A stretch of 64,000 nucleotides of DNA from Longimicrobiales bacterium. GTDB taxonomy: Bacteria; Gemmatimonadota; Gemmatimonadetes; Longimicrobiales; RSA9. The stretch spans positions 22,153-86,152 of the forward strand of contig DATHUY010000071.1 in the NCBI GenBank assembly GCA_035461765.1. The letters run 5' to 3'. A program made the translations under genes and the position numbers. The notes under the pieces are model-generated. The model made no database searches and was not told the DNA's origin. It saw only the letters and a program-made list of their open reading frames with translations. Of the stretch, positions 8,601 to 15,463 are shown piece by piece (the first letter of the stretch is position 1; every line of letters starts with the position of its first letter).

Positions 8601-9611
8601 TCACACGCGCTGCGCGGCACCACACGACCTCCTGACCGTCAGCTCCGTCGGCAGCAGCTCCTGCCGGCGCGTCACCTGGCCCCGCGATGACATCATTTCG
8701 AAGAGCCGGCGCGTCGCACGTCCGCCCAGCTCCGGCATTGACACCCGCACCGTCGTGAGCGGCGGCGTCACGTACCGCGCGATCGGGATGTCATCGAATC
8801 CCACTACCGCCATCTGCTCCGGCACCCGCACACCCGCCTCTCCGAGCGCGCTCAACGCGCCAATCGCCATCGAGTCATTTGCCGCGAACAGCGCCGTCAC
8901 CGGCTCGGCCAGCTCCAGCAGCCGCGACGCCGCGGCATGTCCCGACGACTCGGAGAAGTCACCCCCGACTTCCAGCTCGGCAGTCGGCTCCACACCCGCC
9001 GCACGCAGCGCCTCGTGCGCACCCCGCAGTCGCTCGCGCGCATCATGGTTCCGCATCGGGCCCGTGATGAGCCCGATCCGGCGATGACCCAGCTTCAGCA
9101 GATGCTCCGTGACGGCGTAGGCACCGCCGCGATTGTCGATGTTCAGGGAGTCACAGGTCCGATCGTCACTCTCACAGTTGAGGAGCACGACCGGCAGGGA
9201 TTCCGGGAGATTGCGTGACAGCGTGGTGGCATCGAGGTCCGGGGACATCACGATCAGACCGTCGACACGGCCGCGCATTGCGCGCAGCGCCGCTTCGATC
9301 TCCGCCTTTTCGTTGTGCGAGCTCGATACCAGCAGGTGCCAGCCCGACTCCTGCACGACCTGGTCAATACCGCGAATCACTTCCGAGAAGAACTCGCCAT
9401 ACAGGTCCGGCAGCACCACGCCCACCGTCTGCGTGCGTCGCGTGCTCAGCGTCCGCGCCGCGCTGTTCGGGATGTAGCGCAGCCGCCTCGCCACATCATC
9501 GATCCGGCGCCGCGTGTCCTCGCGCACCGGCCCGCTGTTGTTGAACACGCGCGATACCGTCGCGACCGACACACCGGCCTCACGCGCCACATCCCTGATC
9601 GTCGCCGACAC
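8601..9611 (-). CDS. LacI-family transcriptional regulator
   Basis: 336 residues. N-terminal helix-turn-helix (TIRDVAREAGVSVATVSRVF, residues 3-22) and hinge helix (PNSAARTLSTRRT) are followed by a periplasmic-binding-protein-like effector domain (VGVVLPDLYGEFFSEVIRGI ... VVGFDDIPIARYVTPPLTTV). The start is GTG at 9611 with AGGAGG about 8 nt upstream. It is the first gene of the sugar operon; 56 bp separate it from the receptor. Two LacI-type palindromes overlap and follow its promoter, so it probably represses itself and the operon until a sugar inducer binds. Confidence 0.93.
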   Translation of the reverse strand: MSATIRDVAREAGVSVATVSRVFNNSGPVREDTRRRIDDVARRLRYIPNSAARTLSTRRTQTVGVVLPDLYGEFFSEVIRGIDQVVQESGWHLLVSSSHNEKAEIEAALRAMRGRVDGLIVMSPDLDATTLSRNLPESLPVVLLNCESDDRTCDSLNIDNRGGAYAVTEHLLKLGHRRIGLITGPMRNHDARERLRGAHEALRAAGVEPTAELEVGGDFSESSGHAAASRLLELAEPVTALFAANDSMAIGALSALGEAGVRVPEQMAVVGFDDIPIARYVTPPLTTVRVSMPELGGRATRRLFEMMSSRGQVTRRQELLPTELTVRRSCGAAQRV

Positions 9612-9652
9612 AGCCCCTCCTGGGGTCGTCGAACGGAACCGCGCCCCGGCGT

Positions 9653-9668
9653 CTGTAACCGTTTACAG
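9653..9668. promoter_or_regulatory. LacI-type operator, downstream copy
   Basis: CTGTAACCGTTTACAG is a near-perfect palindrome with the central CG typical of LacI/GalR-family operators. It lies in the leader between the predicted transcription start and the lacI start codon, 47 bp (centre to centre) from the second copy at 9701-9714. The shared form is TGTAACCGNTTNCA. Confidence 0.7.
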
Positions 9669-9700
9669 CCGGGCAGACAGCAGTGGCTCGCGGCACGGAG

Positions 9701-9714
9701 TGGAAGCGGTTACA
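9701..9714. promoter_or_regulatory. LacI-type operator overlapping the transcription start
   Basis: On the minus strand this reads TGTAACCGCTTCCA, matching the other operator at 11 or more of 14 positions including the central CG. It begins at the last base of the -10 hexamer and would cover the start of transcription, an ideal position for repression. Confidence 0.65.
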
Positions 9715-9743
9715 TAGTACCGCTACCTGCATCCCGGAGTCAA
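9714..9743 (-). promoter_or_regulatory. Sigma-70-like promoter of the lacI-sugar operon
   Basis: On the minus strand TTGACT (-35, 9743-9738) and TACTAT (-10, 9719-9714) are separated by 18 bp, one of the best matches to the housekeeping consensus in the window. Transcription would start near 9707, inside the upstream operator, leaving a leader of roughly 95 nt before the lacI GTG. Confidence 0.65.
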
Positions 9744-9777
9744 CGATTATGGGCTGAGGGCTGCCCGCGCCTGGGGA

Positions 9778-10782
9778 CTAAGGTGCCTGCTGCGAAGGAC
9801 TTACACCCCGAGCGGACGAGCGGCCCAGGAGCGGGAACAGGATGGCCGCCAGACCGACGGGCACATAGAACGTGAACAGGCGCCAGGCGGCTGTGGCGAG
9901 GCCAATGAATCCGGAGGGGAGGAGGGTGGCATAGACGGCGGTGAACGCGACCTCGGCGCCGCCGGCGGCGCCGGGCGTGGGGACGAAGGACATCATGGTG
10001 AAGACGACCCACTGGAGCAGCCAGAACAGCACGGGATCGAACGGCACACCGAGGAAGAGCGCGAGGGCCGTGATGACGGAGTAGCGAGCGATCCAGTGCA
10101 GCGCGGTGAGCGTCAGGGTGAGTGCGAAGCGGGCCTTGCCGCGATCCATGATGAGGGTGAGCGCAGCGTGCGCGTCGTCGAGCACTCGGCGGAGCCGTCT
10201 GCGTGTGCGTCCCCAGATGCGAAGGCTCAGGGTTCGAACGCGGGTACCCGCGTGGCCGCGGAGTGCGCCGCGGCCGAGGAGCCACGCAATGGCCGTAACG
10301 AGGATGGCGATACCGAGCACGGTCAGGACGTTCTCGCTGAGCAGTCGTGTGCTGCTGGCGACGACGGGCAGCCGCCAGGCGGCGGTCCAGACGACGGCGA
10401 TAGGGAGCGCGAGCGCGAAGAACACCGCGTCCTCGAATTTCGGCATGAGTGCGAGCGTAGCGGCCTGTCCGGGTTTGACGCCGTGGCGCACGAGCATTCC
10501 CCAGCGGAACGCCTCCCCGCCGATGGCGGTCGGTGAAACGGCGGATCCGAGGTCGACGACGAGCGTCATGCGGAGCAGCTCTATCGCGGGGACGCGGTGT
10601 CCGAGGAATCGGGACCAGACGAGCAGGCGCAGGGACCCGGTGACCCAGGGTACGAGCGTGAGTGCGAGCGCGGCGAGCAGATACGTACGTGGCAGCGCGT
10701 CGAGCGACTGGAGCAGTGCGCGATCGGTGCCGAGCCAGGTGTAGGCGATGTTACCGAGCACACCCAGTGGCAGGACGAGCAA
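9778..10782 (-). CDS. Flippase-like membrane protein, LPG-synthase TM-region (YbhN/UPF0104) family
   Basis: About 334 residues with seven or eight hydrophobic segments. Family blocks are visible: VVDLGSAVSPTAIGGEAFRWGML, LALMPKFEDAVFF, and FVPTPGAAGGAEVAF near residue 270, matching the lysylphosphatidylglycerol-synthase transmembrane (PF03706) family. The soluble aminoacyl-transfer domain is absent, so lipid transport or flipping is more likely than lysyl transfer. The listed start is TTG at 10782. The frame remains open upstream, and a CTG at 10827, overlapping the glycosyltransferase stop as CTGA, would add a basic N-terminus (KPRSGAGQRAFRIA) in front of the first helix; the true start is uncertain. 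Coupling to two glycosyltransferases suggests glycolipid export. Confidence 0.78.
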   Translation of the reverse strand: MLVLPLGVLGNIAYTWLGTDRALLQSLDALPRTYLLAALALTLVPWVTGSLRLLVWSRFLGHRVPAIELLRMTLVVDLGSAVSPTAIGGEAFRWGMLVRHGVKPGQAATLALMPKFEDAVFFALALPIAVVWTAAWRLPVVASSTRLLSENVLTVLGIAILVTAIAWLLGRGALRGHAGTRVRTLSLRIWGRTRRRLRRVLDDAHAALTLIMDRGKARFALTLTLTALHWIARYSVITALALFLGVPFDPVLFWLLQWVVFTMMSFVPTPGAAGGAEVAFTAVYATLLPSGFIGLATAAWRLFTFYVPVGLAAILFPLLGRSSARGVSPSQQAP

Positions 10783-10823
10783 CGCAATGCGGAACGCGCG
10801 CTGTCCGGCTCCGCTGCGCGGCT

Positions 10824-11969
10824 TCAGCGTGAGCGGTAGATCTGCAGCAGTGTCTGGAACGTGCGCCTCCAGGAGAATTCCGCTTCGACGCGCGTGCGCG
10901 CGCGCTGCCCCATGCGGCGCCAGTCGTCACGCGGCGTTGCGCTGATGCGGTCCGCCATGGCCGCGGGCGTGTCCGGGTCGACGAGGAAGCCATCCACGCC
11001 GTCCACAACGCGGTCGACCATTGCGCCCGCCCGTACGCCGACAACGGGCAGGCCGCACGCCTGTGCCTCGACGACGGACAGTCCGAATGTCTCGTGCGCC
11101 ATGGCGGACACATAGATGTCGCAGGTCGCGAGGAGCGCGGCCAGCTCGGCCCTGTCCTGTACGAACGGTATCACGCGGGCACGCGGATCGGCCTGCGCGC
11201 GCTCCTCCAGATGTGCGCGCATGGGGCCTTCTCCCGCGATCACCAGGCGCGCATTGAGATGTGCGGGCAGCCGATCGAACGCGTCGAAGACGATGTCGGG
11301 ACGCTTCTCCGCGTCGAGCCGGCCGGCATAGACCATCACGAGATCGTCATCGCCCGCGCCGAGTCGCGTGCGCACGTCCGGCGAGCGGCGTGCCGGCGAG
11401 AAGGTGTCGAGGTCCACTCCGAGCGGCACGTACATCGCCTGTGGCAGACCCATGTCGTGCAGCCGGTCGCGCATGACGGGCGAGATGGCGACGACGATAT
11501 CGCACCGCCCGTACAGCGCGCGCAGATAGCGCTCGGCGACGTGCCGGGCCGCGCCGGCGACGTGGCGCCCTGCACGTTTGCGCAGCGGCGTCTCGACGTA
11601 GGCCACCGGCAGATCCGTCATGTACAGTGCACTGACCACTGCCGGATGCCTGCGCCGGTGCCACAGCGCCGTCCACGGGAGGTTGTACGCGCAGTGCACC
11701 TCGATGACGTCCGGCAGCTCATCGCGCAGAATGCGCAGCACGCGGTTCGAGCGGTACAGCAGGCGGTACATCGCGGAACCCGGCAGCAGCGGTGACGCGA
11801 CGGTGTAGGTGGTTAGCGGACCGTCACGCGTCACGGCGTCTTCCGCGCCGGGCACGATCAGCACGTGCTCGAGCCCCTGCTCGCGGCACCAGTCGCGCTC
11901 CGCATGCAGCATTGTCCGCACGCCGCCGCCCGTCGGCGCGTACGACTGTGTGACGGCGCAGAGTTTCAC
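10824..11969 (-). CDS. GT4-family glycosyltransferase (second of pair)
   Basis: 381 residues, starting at GTG 11969, which overlaps the stop of the other glycosyltransferase (GTGA). The N-terminal GT-B lobe begins KLCAVTQSYAPTGGGVRTML; the C-terminal lobe has VMVYAGRLDAEKRPDI, GEGPMRAHLEE and the donor-binding E-x7-E motif HETFGLSVVEAQACG. These identify a retaining GT4 enzyme using a nucleotide-sugar or lipid-sugar donor. Homology does not extend into the long upstream open frame, which shadows the neighbouring gene. Acceptor and sugar are unknown; the adjacent flippase-like gene suggests a membrane glycolipid. Confidence 0.88.
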   Translation of the reverse strand: MKLCAVTQSYAPTGGGVRTMLHAERDWCREQGLEHVLIVPGAEDAVTRDGPLTTYTVASPLLPGSAMYRLLYRSNRVLRILRDELPDVIEVHCAYNLPWTALWHRRRHPAVVSALYMTDLPVAYVETPLRKRAGRHVAGAARHVAERYLRALYGRCDIVVAISPVMRDRLHDMGLPQAMYVPLGVDLDTFSPARRSPDVRTRLGAGDDDLVMVYAGRLDAEKRPDIVFDAFDRLPAHLNARLVIAGEGPMRAHLEERAQADPRARVIPFVQDRAELAALLATCDIYVSAMAHETFGLSVVEAQACGLPVVGVRAGAMVDRVVDGVDGFLVDPDTPAAMADRISATPRDDWRRMGQRARTRVEAEFSWRRTFQTLLQIYRSR

Positions 11970-13114
11970 GCCCAGCGTCTGACGGGTTCGGGCCGGCTGC
12001 CCGCGATCCTGCCGTATTCGCACAGGAGAACGGAGTTGACGGCTGCCCAGCTCCGCTCCAGGGCGCGCTGCCGCGCCGCACGGCCCATCGCCGTGCGCAG
12101 CTCGTGATCGGCGACGAGGCGCTCCACCTTGTCGGCGAAGTCCACGGGGTCGTTGGCGCGCGCGACCAGCCCGCTGCGCTCGTTCTCGATCACACTCTGC
12201 GGTCCGCCCCGATCCGACACGACGGCAGGCACACCCGACGCCATCGACTCCTGCACCACGTTGGCGAACGTTTCTGTCGTCGAGGGGAACACGAAGATGT
12301 CGGCGGAGGCATACCAGCGGGAGAGATCGGGACCGGACTGATGTCCGGCAAAATGCGCGTGCGGCAGATCGTGCTCGAGCCGCTTTCGCATCGGTCCATC
12401 GCCGACGAGGGCCAGACGATACGGAACGTTGCGCGCGCGCAGCTCGCGATCCATGGCAACGAAGTCGGCCATGTCCTTTTCCTTCACGAGCCGGCTCACG
12501 AGCAGCACGAGCGGCGTGCGTGCATCCGCACCCAGGCGCGCACGCAGCGCTGCATCGCGCCATTCGGGCGCGAACCGGCGCGAGTCCACTCCGCGCGACC
12601 AGAGCCGCACGTTCGTGATGCCGTGCTCGTTCAGCTCCTCGATGATGCTCGTCGACGGCGCGAACGTGGCCGTGCAGCGGCAGTAGAACCAGCGCAGGAT
12701 GCCCCAGCCCATGCGCTCGAGGCGGCCTACGCGGTAATACGGGAAGTACGCGACGAAGTGGGTATGGAACGTCGCCACCACGGGTATCCCCCGAGCCCGT
12801 GCATAGGCCTGTGCCCAGATGGCCATGGGCGTGGGACTGACGACGTGCACGATGTCCGGCTCCCACGCATCCAGCTCGGCCGCGATGCGGCGGCCGCCCG
12901 GCAGACTCACGCGGTAGTCGCGGTAGAGCGGGAAGGTGAACGAGCGCACCTTGCGCGTGCGGTGTTGCCAGGGAATCTCCGGGGGAGGGACGAACGGCGC
13001 GTATACGCGGAAATCGATTCCCTCCTCTTCCAGGGCCGCGAACAGATGACCGAGCGTATGCGACACGCCGTCGACGAGCGGCAGCAGACTCTCGGTAAAG
13101 AACGCGATTCTCAT
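11966..13114 (-). CDS. GT4-family glycosyltransferase, MgtA/SqdX-like
   Basis: 382 residues from ATG 13114. The N-terminus (MRIAFFTESLLPLVDGVSHTL) and the early block VHVVSPTPMAIWAQAYARARGIPVVATFHTHFVAYFPYY resemble the alpha-mannosyltransferase MgtA/sulfoquinovosyltransferase SqdX group. The C-terminal lobe has VLLVSRLVKEKDM, LVGDGPMRKRLE and the E-x7-E motif TETFANVVQESMASG. It is the promoter-proximal gene of a three-gene unit with the second GT4 and the flippase-like protein. Likely role: sequential glycosylation of a lipid at the inner face of the cytoplasmic membrane. Confidence 0.88.
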   Translation of the reverse strand: MRIAFFTESLLPLVDGVSHTLGHLFAALEEEGIDFRVYAPFVPPPEIPWQHRTRKVRSFTFPLYRDYRVSLPGGRRIAAELDAWEPDIVHVVSPTPMAIWAQAYARARGIPVVATFHTHFVAYFPYYRVGRLERMGWGILRWFYCRCTATFAPSTSIIEELNEHGITNVRLWSRGVDSRRFAPEWRDAALRARLGADARTPLVLLVSRLVKEKDMADFVAMDRELRARNVPYRLALVGDGPMRKRLEHDLPHAHFAGHQSGPDLSRWYASADIFVFPSTTETFANVVQESMASGVPAVVSDRGGPQSVIENERSGLVARANDPVDFADKVERLVADHELRTAMGRAARQRALERSWAAVNSVLLCEYGRIAGSRPEPVRRWA

Positions 13115-13282
13115 CCAGATGATCCCCGTATGCTGCGCTCCGGTCCGTCCCGCCGGTGCCGTCGTTCCGGCCCTGTGCCGGCGGCAGATCCCGTTGAATG
13201 GCCCTGTCTCGCAAGGTCCGGCCGCAGCGGGCGATGCGCAAGCCACGGGCCGCGAAGTGCGTGCGGAGTATGACGGCCCTGC

Positions 13283-14587
13283 TCACTGGCCGGTCGGATA
13301 CGTCTCCGGCGCCTCGCCGTCGAGCCGCGCCCGCATGTGCAGCGGACGCAGCGCCGTGGTCCGCTCCAGGTGGATGAAGGCGTCATACCGGGCGGGCATC
13401 ACGGTAGGCACATAATTGCCGTACCGCTCGCGCGACGGGTGATACACGACGCCGATGGCGCGATGGTCCCGCGGCCCATCGAAGTCCGCGGCACCCTCCA
13501 GGTCGGCCGTCAGCATCAGCAGATCGTCGCCGACCGCTTCATGCAGGAGCGATTCCCAGCTGCCTTCGCGCGCGGGCGGTACCCGCATGCGCTCCATCGG
13601 CTCGCCCCACCCGCTACCCGCGATCACGCTCCCCTCGTAGCCGCCGAAGCCGACGAGCACGACACTGCCGGGGCCCCACGTCTCACGCGCGATCTGGCCG
13701 ATGTTCGTCATTCCCGCGGCCGCCATGTCGGTCGCCCGCGCGTCGCCGATGTGGGTGTTGTGCTCCCACACCACCGCCTTTGCGTCCGTGCCGTGAAACG
13801 CGAGCAGACGCTCCAGGGTCTCCGCCATGTGCGTGTCCCGGACGTTCCATGACTTCGACCCGCCCCGCACCATCGTTCGGTAGTACAGCTCCGCATTGCG
13901 CGCGACGAGCGCGTTCTGCTCGGCATTGAAGTATGCTTCCCTGCCGTCCTCCGCATACTGCGGCGCCTTGCGGCGCAGCTCCCGCAGGATCGCGATCGTC
14001 TCGTCCTCGCATGACGTCGGCACCACCGCCGTCGCCATCGCATACTCCTGCGCGTCGTCGCGGTACGGATCGAAGCAGCCGTATGCAGTCCGCGCGGTGC
14101 GGGCGGCCTCTGGATCGATGCGGTCGAGGTAGTCGAGCACGGCATGCATGCTGTCCCACAGCGAGTAGACATCGAGGCCATAGAATCCGACCTGGCGGGC
14201 CGGCGGCCGGTTCGCGTTATGGCGCTGCAACCAGGTTGCAAGCGCGACGATCTCCTCGTTCGCCCACATCCAGGTCGGCCAGCGCGAGAACGCGTGCAGC
14301 ACCTCCCGGGCATCGGATGCCGCACCGTCGTAGCCCTTCACGAAGCGGTTCACGGTGTAGCAGTCAGGCCAGTCCCCTTCGACCGCAATGAAGTCGAAGC
14401 CCTTCTCGCTGATGAGGCGCCGCGTGATCCGATCGCGCCAGATGTAATACTCGGACGTGCCGTGCGACGCTTCGCCGAGCATCACGACGTGCGCGTCGCC
14501 GATCCGCTCGAGCAGCGGGTCGAGATCGCTGTCGTCAGCGAGCGGCCGCGCAATCCGGCGAAGTCGGTCTGCGAGAGGCTCGGACAC
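13283..14587 (-). CDS. Erythromycin-esterase-family hydrolase
   Basis: 434 residues, matching the family in length. Conserved pieces: MLGEASHGTSEYYIWRD (38-54) with the catalytic-type Glu/His, FIAVEGDWPDCY with an active-site Glu near 70, VGFYGLDVYSLWDSM, and VVWEHNTHIGDARATDM. Family members include EreA/EreB macrolide esterases and succinoglycan-biosynthesis-associated proteins, and most chromosomal members have unknown substrates. The gene is monocistronic on the minus strand between a glycolipid operon and a repeat-bearing intergenic region. Macrolide inactivation is possible but not shown by the sequence. Confidence 0.87.
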   Translation of the reverse strand: MSEPLADRLRRIARPLADDSDLDPLLERIGDAHVVMLGEASHGTSEYYIWRDRITRRLISEKGFDFIAVEGDWPDCYTVNRFVKGYDGAASDAREVLHAFSRWPTWMWANEEIVALATWLQRHNANRPPARQVGFYGLDVYSLWDSMHAVLDYLDRIDPEAARTARTAYGCFDPYRDDAQEYAMATAVVPTSCEDETIAILRELRRKAPQYAEDGREAYFNAEQNALVARNAELYYRTMVRGGSKSWNVRDTHMAETLERLLAFHGTDAKAVVWEHNTHIGDARATDMAAAGMTNIGQIARETWGPGSVVLVGFGGYEGSVIAGSGWGEPMERMRVPPAREGSWESLLHEAVGDDLLMLTADLEGAADFDGPRDHRAIGVVYHPSRERYGNYVPTVMPARYDAFIHLERTTALRPLHMRARLDGEAPETYPTGQ

Positions 14588-14610
14588 GGCTGGCTCCTTT
14601 CAGACGGGGC

Positions 14611-14690
14611 GGCTGGCCGTCGGCGGTCGTCGGCTGCCCGTCGGCTGGGTCGTCGGCTGCCCGTCGGCTGGCCGTCGGCTGGCCGTCGGA
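14611..14690. repeat. 11-12 bp tandem repeat array
   Basis: About seven degenerate copies of CGTCGGCTGGC follow one another immediately upstream of the esterase gene start. The last copy runs directly into the left arm of a 21-bp inverted repeat. The array lies in the esterase leader and is short enough for slippage-driven length change. Confidence 0.8.
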
Positions 14691-14810
14691 CGCGGAACCC
14701 CTTATTCGTTATGGCCGCTTCCGACATGACTTTGCCCCCGAACCCGCCTTGCCGCCGGGACATTTGAATGACCATACCGGCCGTAATGCATAAGGGGTTC
14801 CGCGTCCGAC
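14685..14810. repeat. 21-bp perfect inverted repeat flanking the divergent promoters
   Basis: Arms at 14685-14705 and 14790-14810 are exact reverse complements (core CGCGGAACCCCTTAT), and similarity continues inward with mismatches up to a shared GGCC. The right arm falls inside codons 8-14 of the ABC ATPase gene, so both arms would encode the peptide KGFRVR in opposite directions. This suggests duplication of a mobile or REP-like sequence rather than an ordinary operator. Confidence 0.75.
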
Positions 14811-15463
14811 TGCGGGGCGTCACCCGGGCCTACGCCGACGGCGCCACGCGCCACCGGGTGCTGACGGGGATCGATCTGGATGTGGAGCCCGGCGAGATGG
14901 TGGCGCTCCTCGGCCCGAGCGGGTCCGGTAAGTCCACCCTTCTCAACATCATAGCCGGACTCGACGCACCGGATGACGGGACCGTGGAAGTCGGCGGTCA
15001 GGACCTCGGCCGTATGACGGAGCGCGGACGCACCCTGCTGCGGCGCCAGGAGATCGGCTTCGTCTTCCAGTTCTTCAACCTGATCCCGACACTCACCGCG
15101 CTGGAAAACGTGCTGCTTCCGTTGGAGCTGACCGGCCGGAAGGACGGAGCGGCCGCGCGGGCGCTCCTCGAGCGGGTGGGTCTGGCGGATCGGGCGCGTG
15201 CGTTTCCGGAGGAGCTGAGCGGCGGCGAGCAGCAACGCGTCGCGATCGCTCGCGCGCTCGCTCACGAGCCGAAGCTGCTGCTGGCGGATGAGCCGACCGG
15301 CAACCTCGACAGCGCGACGGGCGCGCGCGTGCTCGACCTGCTCACCGGCCTCGTCAGCGAGCGCGGTACCGCCATGGTGATTGCCACACACAGTCGCGAG
15401 GTGGTCGAGCGGGCGGACCGTGTGCTCACACTGCACGATGGCGCGATCGTGAGCAGCGCGTGA
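14768..15463 (+). CDS. ABC transporter ATP-binding protein, LolD/AttE-like
   Basis: 231 residues. Walker [15 protein letters not shown] (~47-60), Q-loop [12 protein letters not shown], signature [15 protein letters not shown], Walker [14 protein letters not shown] and switch His (ATHSREV) are all intact, so it should be active. The LDSATG/GNLD form places it in the MacB/LolD lipoprotein-and-exporter group. The start at 14768 has GGGA seven bases upstream; the first ~15 codons derive partly from the inverted repeat, so the N-terminus is unusual. It overlaps the permease gene by 4 nt and forms an operon with it and a lipocalin-like lipoprotein. Confidence 0.92.
   Translation: MTIPAVMHKGFRVRLRGVTRAYADGATRHRVLTGIDLDVEPGEMVALLGPSGSGKSTLLNIIAGLDAPDDGTVEVGGQDLGRMTERGRTLLRRQEIGFVFQFFNLIPTLTALENVLLPLELTGRKDGAAARALLERVGLADRARAFPEELSGGEQQRVAIARALAHEPKLLLADEPTGNLDSATGARVLDLLTGLVSERGTAMVIATHSREVVERADRVLTLHDGAIVSSA

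Noticed and set aside
10824..13286. 820-codon minus-strand frame suggesting a giant fused glycosyltransferase
   Set aside because: Only the last ~380 codons are homologous to GT4; the upstream part is out of frame with the second, independent GT4 gene.
13283..14587. Acquired macrolide-resistance gene
   Set aside because: No mobile element genes or compositional shift accompany it, and most chromosomal members of the family have no proven resistance role.
14482..14823. 113-codon minus-strand frame upstream of the esterase with the KGFRVR peptide
   Set aside because: It is made of the inverted and tandem repeats and overlaps two real genes out of frame.
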